The position numbers and the translations under genes are program-made. This document shows positions 8,733-16,196 of a stretch of DNA of 19,733 nt, piece by piece. The stretch is from an uncultured Clostridia bacterium (GTDB lineage Bacteria; Bacillota; Clostridia; TANB77; CAG-508). The first letter of the stretch is position 1; each line of letters begins with the position of its first letter. The DNA lies in contig CANRPQ010000013.1 of NCBI GenBank assembly GCA_947632525.1, positions 1 to 19,733 of the forward strand, written 5' to 3'. The notes under the pieces are model-generated. The model was not told the origin of the DNA, made no database searches, and saw only the letters and a program-made list of their open reading frames with translations.

Positions 8733-8766
8733 GGGAAATTCTAAAAACATAGGATTTCTCTTTTTT
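8733..8766 (+). terminator. Rho-independent terminator after hisS
   Basis: GGGAAATTCT (8733-8742) pairs with AGGATTTCTC (8751-8760) over ten pairs, two of them G-U, around an 8-base loop. TTTTTT follows (8761-8766). It closes the recJ-hisS operon and separates it from spoIIP. Confidence 0.8.
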
Positions 8767-8851
8767 GTAATATACAACTACATATTTTTACATGTAAAGG
8801 CATATATTTTATATATGGGGAAAATTAGGACAAAGGAGAAAAGTAAAATTT

Positions 8852-9973
8852 ATGATTAACATGGCAGTACTAAACTTAAAGGACATTATAAAGTATCTAA
8901 TAAAAATTACAGTTGTAATTACAGTGGTAATAGGTTTAACAAAGTATTTTTCACATACGAAAGAAAATATTAACAATCAAGTTCAAACAATTCAAACATC
9001 TTCTTTTGTGTCATGTTTAGATATTGCAATACCTGGAATTAGTAGTATTAATAAAAAACAAGAAGAAACTAAACAAAAGCAATCTCCATTAAATTTAGCC
9101 TTAGGAATAGAACTTGGAATGTTATCATCTTTAGAAGCCAATACTAAAGAATCAAACGTTGATAAAAAAGAAAATACTTCTAATAAAGAAGAAGATAATG
9201 AACCTGTGGAACAAGCCAAAACTGGTATGAATACAGAAGTACAAAAAACTAATGTACCAGAAAAATATACATCTGAATATAATGGAGTGAAAATAAAAAA
9301 TGAAACTGATTATAAATTGACAAAAGAAATTTTAACTCCTGATATAACTGTAAAAAAAGATAATATACTAATATTCCATACACACACCTGTGAAAGTTAT
9401 ACACCAAGTGAAAAATATCAATATAAACAAACAGGGAACTATAGAACAACAGATAAAAATTATTCTGTAGTAAAAGTTGGAAGAGAGTTAGATAGGCAAT
9501 TAACAAGTTATGGATATAAAGTTATACATAATGAAACATATCATGACTATCCTTCATATAGTGGCTCATATGATAATTCATATAAAACAGTAACTGATTT
9601 ATTAGAGAAAAATAAAAACACAGATATAGTTATAGACTTACATAGAGATGCAATTAGTGATTATTCATACGCACCAACAGTAAAAATTGGAGATGAATAT
9701 GCAGCACAATTAATGTTTGTCATGGGTGGAAACATTAGTAAAGAACATCCAAAGTGGCAACAAAATTTAAAATTTGCAATTAAAATACAAGAAAAAGCAA
9801 ATGAACTATACCCTGGATTATTTAAGCCAATTATTTTAAGATATCCTAGCTATAATCAACAAACAGCAAAAGCAGCATGTATTATAGAAGTAGGTTCAAC
9901 AGGCAATACAATGGATCAGGCATTAACAAGTATGAAGTATTTAGCAAAAGTAATAAAAGAAGTAGTAAAATAA
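8852..9973 (+). CDS. spoIIP: Stage II sporulation protein P (SpoIIP)
   Basis: SpoIIP is the peptidoglycan amidase/endopeptidase that works with SpoIID and SpoIIM to drive engulfment of the forespore. The 373-residue product has one N-terminal membrane segment (about 12-32), a low-complexity linker rich in K, E, N and T (about 66-135), then the hydrolase domain. That domain contains FHTHTCES (H176, H178, E181), IDLHRD (262-266) and IIEVGS (E346), the conserved zinc and catalytic positions. The ATG at 8852 follows AAAGGAGAAAAG at a slightly long spacing; an ATG at 8861 is an in-frame alternative. It appears to stand alone between the hisS terminator and pgi. It is direct evidence that the organism or its recent ancestor sporulates. 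Confidence 0.92.
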   Translation: MINMAVLNLKDIIKYLIKITVVITVVIGLTKYFSHTKENINNQVQTIQTSSFVSCLDIAIPGISSINKKQEETKQKQSPLNLALGIELGMLSSLEANTKESNVDKKENTSNKEEDNEPVEQAKTGMNTEVQKTNVPEKYTSEYNGVKIKNETDYKLTKEILTPDITVKKDNILIFHTHTCESYTPSEKYQYKQTGNYRTTDKNYSVVKVGRELDRQLTSYGYKVIHNETYHDYPSYSGSYDNSYKTVTDLLEKNKNTDIVIDLHRDAISDYSYAPTVKIGDEYAAQLMFVMGGNISKEHPKWQQNLKFAIKIQEKANELYPGLFKPIILRYPSYNQQTAKAACIIEVGSTGNTMDQALTSMKYLAKVIKEVVK

Positions 9974-10056
9974 TTTATAAAAATTTTAAAATTTTATTGA
10001 AGTATGTTAACAGTTAGTATAAAATATTAATATATACAAAAGAGGAGGAAAAATAA

Positions 10057-11457
10057 ATGCAAAACGTAAAATTAGAATTAAAATTTAGTAGAATATTAGA
10101 AAAAAACATAATGAAGTATGCTAATCAAGTAGTAGAAATTCATGAAGATTTACACAAAAAAGTAAATGATAAAAATGAATTTTTAGGGTGGCTAGAACTA
10201 CCTACAAAATATGATAAAAAAGAAGTTGAAAAGATTAAAAAAGCTGCTAAAAAAATACAAAGTGATTCTGAAATATTAGTAGTTATAGGAATTGGCGGGT
10301 CTTATCTAGGAGCAAGAGCAGTTATTGAAGCTTTGACTCACACTTTTTATAATTATCTACCAAATGAACAAAGAAAAACTCCTCAAATTTTATATGTTGG
10401 AAATAACCTAAACCCTGAATACATTAATGATTTAATTGAGCTTATAGGAAATAGAGATTTATCTATTAATGTTATATCAAAATCAGGAACCACAACAGAA
10501 CCTGCGATTGCATTTCGTATTTTTAGAGAATTAATAGAAAATAAATATGGTTTAGAGGAAGCACAAAAAAGGATTTATGTAACTACGGATAAAAAGAAAG
10601 GTGCTCTAAAGCAAATTGCTGATAAAGAAAAATACACAACATTTGTTATTCCAGATAATGTAGGTGGTAGGTATTCAGTTCTAACTGCAGTTGGACTATT
10701 ACCAATCGCAACAGCAGGTATAGATATAGATAAATTATTAGAAGGAGCTAGATTTGCACAAGGAAAATATCTAGACAAAAATCTAAAATATAATGATTGC
10801 TATAAATATGCGGTAGCAAGAAATATACTATATGAACAAGATAAAAACATAGAAATACTAGTAAGTTATGAGCCAAAATTACATTATATGATTGAATGGT
10901 GGAAGCAACTTTATGGAGAAAGTGAGGGAAAGGATAAAAAGGGAATTTATCCAACAGGAGCAGAATTTACAACAGATTTACACTCTTTAGGACAATACAT
11001 ACAAGACGGAAGACGTAACTTATTTGAAACAATTATTAACATAGAAGAATATAACTCAAATATTAAAGTCAATCAAGATGAAGATAACTTAGATGAATTA
11101 AATTATTTGGCAAATAAAGGACTAGATTATATAAATAAAAAAGCCATGGAAGGTACCATTGAAGCACATGTAGAAGGCGGAGTACCTAACATAATAATTA
11201 ATATGGATAAATTGAATGAATATACATTAGGACATCTAATATACTTCTTTGAACTTGCATGTGCCATGTCTGGAAGAATATTAGGAATTAATCCTTTTGA
11301 CCAACCAGGAGTAGAAAAATATAAAACAAATATGTTTATATTACTAGGAAAGCCAGGATATTCTAAGCCTAAAGCTTCTGTAAAAATAGAAGAAACTGAA
11401 AAAAAGTCTGTAACAAAACCAAAATCACAAAGAGGAAGAAAGAAAAAAGTAGAATAA
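10057..11457 (+). CDS. pgi: Glucose-6-phosphate isomerase
   Basis: This 466-residue enzyme interconverts glucose-6-phosphate and fructose-6-phosphate in glycolysis and gluconeogenesis. Signatures are GIGGSYLGAR (78-87), the phosphate-binding SKSGTT (141-146), NVGGRYSVLTAVG (201-213), the catalytic glutamate E288 in YGESEGK, H309 in DLHSLGQ, and the C-terminal ILGINPFDQPGVE stretch. GAGGAGG lies 9 bases before the ATG. Unusually, about 30 residues after the conserved end (from about 437) form a Lys/Arg-rich tail ending in RGRKKKVE, longer and more basic than I expect for the family. The tail could be a disordered extension; its role is unknown. Confidence 0.95.
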   Translation: MQNVKLELKFSRILEKNIMKYANQVVEIHEDLHKKVNDKNEFLGWLELPTKYDKKEVEKIKKAAKKIQSDSEILVVIGIGGSYLGARAVIEALTHTFYNYLPNEQRKTPQILYVGNNLNPEYINDLIELIGNRDLSINVISKSGTTTEPAIAFRIFRELIENKYGLEEAQKRIYVTTDKKKGALKQIADKEKYTTFVIPDNVGGRYSVLTAVGLLPIATAGIDIDKLLEGARFAQGKYLDKNLKYNDCYKYAVARNILYEQDKNIEILVSYEPKLHYMIEWWKQLYGESEGKDKKGIYPTGAEFTTDLHSLGQYIQDGRRNLFETIINIEEYNSNIKVNQDEDNLDELNYLANKGLDYINKKAMEGTIEAHVEGGVPNIIINMDKLNEYTLGHLIYFFELACAMSGRILGINPFDQPGVEKYKTNMFILLGKPGYSKPKASVKIEETEKKSVTKPKSQRGRKKKVE

Positions 11458-11463
11458 AATTAT

Positions 11464-11493
11464 TTGAATATTAATTATACTTTACTATATAAT
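11464..11493 (+). promoter_or_regulatory. Possible promoter for the second prepilin-like gene
   Basis: TTGAAT (11464-11469), an 18-bp spacer and TATAAT (11488-11493) match sigma-A boxes well. If used, transcription would start near 11500 and leave a leader of about 260 bases. Local AT content is very high, so a chance match is possible. Confidence 0.35.
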
Positions 11494-11762
11494 AAGTAAT
11501 AATAACTACATAATTAATATCAAAAAAATTTTAAAAAATACTTTTAAAAAATAAGTAGTTAATATAGTATAGAATAAAAATGAAATTAGTATAAAAAAGT
11601 GAATAAAAAAGCAAATACTAAAAACAAAAGAAAAGATAAAGATAAAAAGAAAAGTAAAAATAACAGTAAAATTAAAAAGGAAATAAAAAAAGAAACAAAA
11701 AGAGAAAAAAATGTAAAAATAAAAGGAAACAAAGGTAAATACAGAAAGGAGAACATAGGAAT
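11494..11762 (+). promoter_or_regulatory. Long A-rich, purine-biased leader before the second prepilin-like gene
   Basis: Together with the preceding bases this makes a 305-base gap after pgi. From about 11596 to 11760 the plus strand is almost entirely purine and poor in C and T, consisting of A runs broken by G. A frame starting at GTG 11599 is open for 71 codons but is mostly Lys/Asn, has no ribosome binding site and overlaps the prepilin-like gene, so I do not call it. The leader ends in AGAAAGGAG, the ribosome binding site for the ATG at 11763. I see no clear hairpin. Confidence 0.4.
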
Positions 11763-13097
11763 ATGTTTAAAGGAGATAAAAAACAAAAGAAACAAACGAG
11801 TGGTATCACACTAGTAGCGCTAGTTGTAACAATCGTTGTTTTGCTTATCTTAGCAGGAATAACAATAACATTGATATTTAGTGATAGTGGAATAATAAAC
11901 AAAGTAAGAGAAGCAGCAGAAAAGACCAAAAATTCTATAGCAAATGACCAAAGTGATATGACAAATTTAGCAAACCAAATAGAAAATTTAGTAGGTGGCG
12001 GAAAAAAACCAGATACATCAACAAAATTAGCAGATGTAAAAGGAACTCCAGTTACAGAAACAACAGAAGTAACAGATGACGATGGAGATAAAATGTGGGT
12101 ACCAAAAGATTTTACAGTAACAGAAGGAGACAAGATAGATGAAGGAGTAGTAGTAAAAGACCCAAAAGGAAATGAATTTGTATGGGTACCAGTAGATAAT
12201 ATATATACTATGGTATATTGCCAAGCTCATTCAACAGCTACTAATAATATAGAATATGACGATGCAGGAAAGAAATTAGTATGTACAAGTTGTAAGACAG
12301 AAGAAAAAACAACAAATTTTGCAGGAAAATTATATGAGAATAGTGGAACTTTTAGTGCTAGCAAAGAGAGTTGGACTTTTTCATCAAGTGGATATAGGGA
12401 GCCAGATAAATTAAGTAGTTATGATGATAATGATGCTAATTTTAACTCTGTAAAAGACGGTAATTATGAAAATTTTAAAGCACAGTTACAGGATGAATTT
12501 AATAAAATGGCAGCAAGTGTATGGAAGTATAAAGGATTTTATATAGGAAGATACGAAACATCAGGCTTAGAAAGCGGAACTCCAATAGTAAAACCAAACC
12601 AACCACCAACAACAGCAACGGATGGGACTAATTGGTATACAATGTATACAAATAGTAAAAATTTAGGGAGTTCGGAAGTAACAAGTAGTATGATATGGGG
12701 ATGCCAGTGGGACCAAGTGATGCTGTGGATGCAAGGAGTAGAAAATCCAACAGTACCAGGAGCAAAATATATAACAAATAGTAGTGGAATGGGCTGGTAC
12801 TATGGAGAAAAAGGAATTGATGATGTTGACAATAGCAATAATTTAACAGGAGTAGATTTAAAAAAAGAAATAGAAGGTAAACAAGTAGTAACAAATAGAG
12901 TAAAAAACATATATGACCTAGCAGGAAACATGTATGAATGGACCCTTGAGGCCTACAACACCGGCTTTCGTGTTGGTCGAGGGGGCGGTTACTACGATTC
13001 CGGTTCTGACTATCCAGCTATTGACCGCAGCAACTACGGTCCGGACGTTAGCAACTACAACCTTCTTAGTTCGCGTGTCGCACTGTACGTCAAGTAA
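11763..13097 (+). CDS. Prepilin-like surface protein with FGE/C-type-lectin-like variable C-terminus
   Basis: This 444-residue protein has a basic leader, a prepilin-like site after Gly14 (G|ITLVALVVT) and a hydrophobic helix at about 15-38. The usual pilin Glu5 is Ala. A charged coiled-coil-like segment runs to about 80. The body has paired WVP motifs (MWVPKDF, FVWVPVDN) and FYIGRYETSG, then IYDLAGNMYEWT (about 383-394) and RVGRGGGYYDSGSDYP, the pattern of formylglycine-generating-enzyme/sulfatase-modifying-factor folds, which are C-type-lectin-like. As a surface version it is probably a binding module, not an enzyme. C153-x2-H156 and C174-x2-C177 form a zinc-ribbon-like pair. The last 50 codons differ in GC and codon use from the rest. 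AGAAAGGAG is well placed before the ATG. Ligand unknown. Confidence 0.82.
   Translation: MFKGDKKQKKQTSGITLVALVVTIVVLLILAGITITLIFSDSGIINKVREAAEKTKNSIANDQSDMTNLANQIENLVGGGKKPDTSTKLADVKGTPVTETTEVTDDDGDKMWVPKDFTVTEGDKIDEGVVVKDPKGNEFVWVPVDNIYTMVYCQAHSTATNNIEYDDAGKKLVCTSCKTEEKTTNFAGKLYENSGTFSASKESWTFSSSGYREPDKLSSYDDNDANFNSVKDGNYENFKAQLQDEFNKMAASVWKYKGFYIGRYETSGLESGTPIVKPNQPPTTATDGTNWYTMYTNSKNLGSSEVTSSMIWGCQWDQVMLWMQGVENPTVPGAKYITNSSGMGWYYGEKGIDDVDNSNNLTGVDLKKEIEGKQVVTNRVKNIYDLAGNMYEWTLEAYNTGFRVGRGGGYYDSGSDYPAIDRSNYGPDVSNYNLLSSRVALYVK
12942..13094 (+). other. Candidate diversity-generating-retroelement variable region
   Basis: Codons 394-444, ending at the stop, have about 54% GC by hand count, while the gene upstream is about one third GC. 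Codons switch from AAT/GAT/TAT to AAC, TAC, GAC and AGC, and GGC, CGC, CCG, GTC and CTG appear. The encoded pattern alternates fixed residues (RGG, SGSDYP, SSRVALYVK) with N, Y, D, S and G, as in known retroelement targets where adenines of AAC codons in a template are mutated. The position, at the 3' end of an FGE/C-type-lectin-like domain, is also the usual one. A template repeat and reverse transcriptase are not in this window. Confidence 0.6.
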
Positions 13098-13118
13098 AAA
13101 TTTGTAAACACAAATTTT
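13097..13118 (+). repeat. Hairpin directly after the variable segment
   Basis: AAAATTTGT (13097-13105) and ACAAATTTT (13110-13118) form a perfect 9-bp stem with the 4-base loop AAAC. The stem starts at the last base of the stop codon. Known retroelement targets often carry a 7-10-bp stem with a 4-base loop just downstream of the variable region, which stimulates retargeting. The stem is AT-rich and a chance origin is possible. Confidence 0.5.
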
Positions 13119-13134
13119 CATATCCTAAAATATA

Positions 13135-13164
13135 AAGGACACTTCAAAATGAAGTGTCTTTAAA
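13135..13164 (+). terminator. Terminator-like stem-loop after the second prepilin-like gene
   Basis: GACACTTCA (13138-13146) pairs with TGAAGTGTC (13150-13158) around AAA, and flanking AAG/TTT can extend the stem with one G-U pair. The T run after it is short and interrupted (TTTAAATTT), so termination may be modest. It probably ends the prepilin-like transcript. Confidence 0.65.
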
Positions 13165-13239
13165 TTTGGGAAGATTTCGCTAATATCATATATAGTAACA
13201 AATAAAATGCCAAAAATGATAACATATGTTGGTTTATAT

Positions 13240-13275
13240 AAAAAAGATGTTTTTATAGAACATCCTATAAAAACA
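13240..13275 (-). terminator. Terminator of the tRNA-Leu gene
   Basis: TGTTTTTATAG (13248-13258) pairs with CTATAAAAACA (13265-13275) over 11 bp around a 6-base loop. Read leftward on the minus strand it is followed closely by six T residues (complement of 13240-13245). It lies 7 bases after the tRNA 3' end. Confidence 0.75.
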
Positions 13276-13282
13276 CCCTGAC

Positions 13283-13366
13283 TGGTGCGGATGAGAGGAC
13301 TCGAACCTCCACGCCGTTGGCACTGGTTCCTAAGACCAGCGCGTCTGCCAGTTCCGCCACATCCGC
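13283..13366 (-). tRNA. tRNA-Leu (anticodon UAG)
   Basis: On the minus strand the acceptor arm GCGGATG pairs with CATCCGC, followed by discriminator A and an encoded CCA (complement of 13283-13285). The anticodon arm is CTGGT-CTTAGGA-ACCAG, giving anticodon UAG. A long variable arm and the GGTTCGAGTCC T arm are present, as expected for a class II leucine tRNA of 84 bases. It reads CUA and probably other CUN codons. Confidence 0.96.
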
Positions 13367-13404
13367 ATTTATTAAGTATATATAAACATATGCTAACAAA
13401 AGTT

Positions 13405-13434
13405 ATTGTAGCACATTTACTACTATAATGTCAA
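13405..13434 (-). promoter_or_regulatory. Promoter of tRNA-Leu
   Basis: On the minus strand TTGACA (complement of 13429-13434), an 18-bp spacer and TACAAT (complement of 13405-13410) make a near-consensus sigma-A promoter. The predicted start is about 30 bases before the tRNA 5' end at 13366. Confidence 0.7.
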
Positions 13435-13536
13435 CACATTTTAAAAACATTTTTATCATGTATAACAATTATTATTCTAACATCCAATTTATATAAAACT
13501 TTTTACTATTTGCAAAATATTTTGTGCATAGTATTA

Positions 13537-13566
13537 TTGAAAAATATATTAACTTTATGCTATTAT
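13537..13566 (+). promoter_or_regulatory. Likely promoter of the rRNA methyltransferase gene
   Basis: TTGAAA (13537-13542), 18 bp, and TATTAT (13561-13566) precede the ATG at 13614, with TATACT overlapping as an alternative -10. It is divergent from the tRNA promoter. Confidence 0.5.
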
Positions 13567-13613
13567 ACTAGTGATAATAATTTAACTATCAAAAATAAGT
13601 AAGGAGTAAATAT

Positions 13614-15002
13614 ATGAATGTCATAGCACCAGTTAAGAAAAATGAAACATACATAGTAGATATTATAGATCAAGGATATGAAGGTGAAGGAATTGCAAAA
13701 GTAGACGGATATACTATATTTATTCCTAATTGTATTAAAGGAGAAATTTGTAAAATATTAATTGTTAAAACTACTGCATCTCATGGATTTGGCAAATTAT
13801 TAGAAATAATAAAAAAATCAAGGGACAGAGCAGAAATTGATTGTACAACTTATCAGAGATGTGGCGGTTGTAGTTTAAGACATATGAATTATAATGCAAC
13901 ATTGAATTTAAAAAGACAAATAGTCCAAAATTTAGTAAATAAAACATTAGAAAATAAAATAGAAGTAAAACCAACAATTGGAATGAATAATCCATATAAC
14001 TATCGTAATAAGGCCCAATATCCAATAGGATATGATAAGCAAGGAAATATAACAACAGGAATTTTTGCAAATAGAACTCATGAAATTATTACTATGGACG
14101 AATGCAAAATTCAACATCCTATTTCAGAAAAAATTGCAAAATTAGTGGTTGAATTTTTAAAACAAAATAATATTACTGCTTATAAAGAAGAAACAGGGCA
14201 AGGGGCAGTTAGACATGTGGTAATTAAGATAGGAAAACAGACTAAGCAAGTAATGTGTATTTTAGTTGCTAATGGAGAAAGCTTTCCAAAAGAGCAGGAA
14301 TTGGTAAAATACTTAATTGAAAACTTTAGCAAAAAAAGTTCAGAGTATTCAATTACAACAATTATAAAAAATATTAATACAAAAAATACTAATGTAATTT
14401 TAGAAAACAAAAATATTACTCTATATGGAGAAGGATATATTTACGATAAGCTTGGAGAGTATATATTTAAAATATCTCCAATGTCATTTTATCAAACAAA
14501 TCCTATACAAACTGAGGTATTATATAATAAAGCAATTGAAGTAGCTAATTTGCAAAAGGATGACATAGCATTAGACCTATATTGTGGAATAGGAACAATA
14601 GGAATATCCGCTTCTGCATTTGTAAAAAAAGTTTATGGAATTGAAATTGTAGAGCAAGCAATAGAAGATGCTAAAGAAAATGCTAAAATAAATAACATAG
14701 AAAATATTGAATTTATTTGTGGTGATGTTGAAGAAACATTTACACAGCTATTAGAACAAAAACAAATAAAACCAAATGTAATTTTTGTAGATCCACCGAG
14801 AAGAGGACTTGATAATGCTACTATTGAAAATATTTTGAAAGTAAGCCCAGAAAAGTTAATATATATTAGTTGCAACCCTGCAACAATGGTACGTGATTTA
14901 AAATTACTAGAAGAAAAATACAAAGTGAATGAAATCCAACCAGTAGATATGTTTCCATTTACACCACATTGTGAGGTGGTAAGTTTATTAAAGCTAAAAT
15001 AA
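13614..15002 (+). CDS. rlmD: 23S rRNA (uracil-C5)-methyltransferase, RlmD/RlmCD type
   Basis: This 462-residue enzyme uses SAM to methylate uridine C5 in 23S rRNA. An N-terminal TRAM RNA-binding domain (about 10-66) is followed by iron-sulfur cysteines C77, C83, C86 (RCGGCSLRH) and C164. The catalytic domain has the SAM loop DLYCGIGTIG (321-330), FVDPPRRGLD (391-400), the nucleophile C420 in ISCNP, and the family ending DMFPFTPHCEVVSLLKLK. In Gram-positives one enzyme can modify both U747 and U1939 (RlmCD), so target specificity is open. AAGGAG precedes the ATG. The final 36 bases, including the stop, are duplicated at 16161-16196. Confidence 0.94.
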   Translation: MNVIAPVKKNETYIVDIIDQGYEGEGIAKVDGYTIFIPNCIKGEICKILIVKTTASHGFGKLLEIIKKSRDRAEIDCTTYQRCGGCSLRHMNYNATLNLKRQIVQNLVNKTLENKIEVKPTIGMNNPYNYRNKAQYPIGYDKQGNITTGIFANRTHEIITMDECKIQHPISEKIAKLVVEFLKQNNITAYKEETGQGAVRHVVIKIGKQTKQVMCILVANGESFPKEQELVKYLIENFSKKSSEYSITTIIKNINTKNTNVILENKNITLYGEGYIYDKLGEYIFKISPMSFYQTNPIQTEVLYNKAIEVANLQKDDIALDLYCGIGTIGISASAFVKKVYGIEIVEQAIEDAKENAKINNIENIEFICGDVEETFTQLLEQKQIKPNVIFVDPPRRGLDNATIENILKVSPEKLIYISCNPATMVRDLKLLEEKYKVNEIQPVDMFPFTPHCEVVSLLKLK

Positions 15003-15014
15003 ATAAAGGAGAAA
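14967..15014 (+). repeat. Direct repeat copy 1: methyltransferase 3' end plus downstream ribosome binding site
   Basis: This 48-base segment covers the last 12 codons of the methyltransferase gene (HCEVVSLLKLK and stop) and ATAAAGGAGAAA, the ribosome binding site of the RhuM gene. It matches 16161-16208 at 46 of 48 positions, without gaps. Confidence 0.9.
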
Positions 15015-15020
15015 TAATAA

Positions 15021-16064
15021 TTGGGAAAAGAAAGTAAAGAAAATAATAAAAATCTAATAATAAGAAGTAATTCTGCTGAATTTTTAGTATTTGAAATGCA
15101 AAAGAAAGAAAAAGGAATACAAGTAAGATTTGAAGAAGGAGATTTATGGCTAACGCAAAAAGCTATGGGAGAATTGTATAATTGTACTTCTGATAATGTA
15201 GGATTACATTTAAAAAACATATATAAAGACCTTGAATTAGATTCAAAACTAACTACCGAGGAATTCTCGGTAGTTCAAAAAGAAGGAAATAGAGAAGTAA
15301 AGAGAAATGTTAAATATTATAATTTAGATGCAGTTATATCTGTTGGTTACAGAGTAAATTCAGACAGAGCGATTCAATTTAGAAGATGGGCAACAAATGT
15401 GTTAAAACAATTTGCTAAAAAAGGCTATATTATAGATAAAAAGAGAATGGAAAATGGAACATTTTTTGATGAAGATTATTTTGAAGAATTACTTGCAGAA
15501 ATCAGAGAAATACGATTAAGTGAAAGAAGATTCTATCAAAAAATAACAGATATTTATGCAACTGCAATTGATTATGATAGTAAATCTCCAATAACTATAA
15601 ACTTCTTTAGAAAAGTTCAAAATAAGATGCATTATGCAGTATCACATCAAACAGCTGCAGAAATAATTTATAATAGAGCAAATAGTAAAAAAGAGCATAT
15701 GGGACTAACTTCATGGAAACATTCTCCAAACGGAAAAATATTAGAAACAGATGTAATTATTGCTAAAAATTATTTAAGCAAGGAAGAATTAGAGGATTTA
15801 GAAAGAATAGTAAATGCTCTTTTAGATTTAGCAGAAGGTAGAGCTAAAAGAAATATTCCAATGACTATGGAAGATTGGGCGAATAGAATAGATAAATATT
15901 TATTAGCAGATGATAGAGATATATTAAAAGATGCAGGAAAGATATCACACGAAATAGCTGAAGAAAAAGCACTAACTGAATTTGAAAAATATAGGATAAA
16001 ACAAGATAGATTCTATCAATCTGATTTTGATAAATTATTATTAGAAACTGAAAATAAAGATTAG
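15021..16064 (+). CDS. RhuM-family protein
   Basis: This 347-residue protein matches the RhuM family, named for a Salmonella pathogenicity-island gene. Family signatures are GIQVRFEEGDLWLTQKAMGELYNC (about 34-57, a DNA-binding-like N-terminal part), the NREVKRNVKYYNLDAVISVGYRVNS core (about 92-116), and FRRWATNVLKQFAKKGY. The function is unknown; family members are scattered by transfer and often found near restriction-modification or other mobile-island genes. The start is TTG at 15021, chosen because AAAGGAGA (15005-15012) lies 8 bases upstream; the first ATG is about 25 codons further in. The gene lies between two copies of a 48-base repeat, which suggests insertion after the methyltransferase gene. 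A perfect 10-bp inverted repeat lies within it at 15251-15275. Confidence 0.88.
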   Translation: MGKESKENNKNLIIRSNSAEFLVFEMQKKEKGIQVRFEEGDLWLTQKAMGELYNCTSDNVGLHLKNIYKDLELDSKLTTEEFSVVQKEGNREVKRNVKYYNLDAVISVGYRVNSDRAIQFRRWATNVLKQFAKKGYIIDKKRMENGTFFDEDYFEELLAEIREIRLSERRFYQKITDIYATAIDYDSKSPITINFFRKVQNKMHYAVSHQTAAEIIYNRANSKKEHMGLTSWKHSPNGKILETDVIIAKNYLSKEELEDLERIVNALLDLAEGRAKRNIPMTMEDWANRIDKYLLADDRDILKDAGKISHEIAEEKALTEFEKYRIKQDRFYQSDFDKLLLETENKD

Positions 16065-16070
16065 ATGTTT

Positions 16071-16196
16071 TAAAAAGATGTTATAAATATGTTTTATTTG
16101 TTACATATCTATGGTATGACATCGAGGTTAAAAGGACACTGCAACCGTATAATACTGACGCATTGTGAGGTGGTAAGTTCATTAAAACTAAAATAA
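16071..16196 (+). pseudogene. Remnant carrying a second copy of the methyltransferase 3' end
   Basis: After the RhuM stop, the frame ending at TAA 16194-16196 encodes HCEVVSSLKLK, the last residues of the methyltransferase with one substitution. Upstream in frame the sequence reads TSRLKGHCNRIILT and no longer resembles the enzyme, and a stop at 16071-16073 bounds it. I read it as a leftover tail, from duplication during an insertion or from a lost related gene. I do not recognise the upstream part. Confidence 0.55.

Noticed and set aside
8767..8851. Sporulation sigma-E promoter for spoIIP
   Set aside because: The AT-rich stretch contains CATATATT but no matching -10 element at the right spacing, so no call is justified.
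11599..11814. 71-codon open frame with GTG start before the second prepilin-like gene
   Set aside because: It is almost all Lys, Asn and Glu from A-rich DNA, has no ribosome binding site, and overlaps the start of a clear gene in another frame.
14633..15220. 195-codon minus-strand open frame
   Set aside because: It lies opposite the conserved methyltransferase domain and the RhuM start, and its composition mirrors those genes; no family match is recognised.
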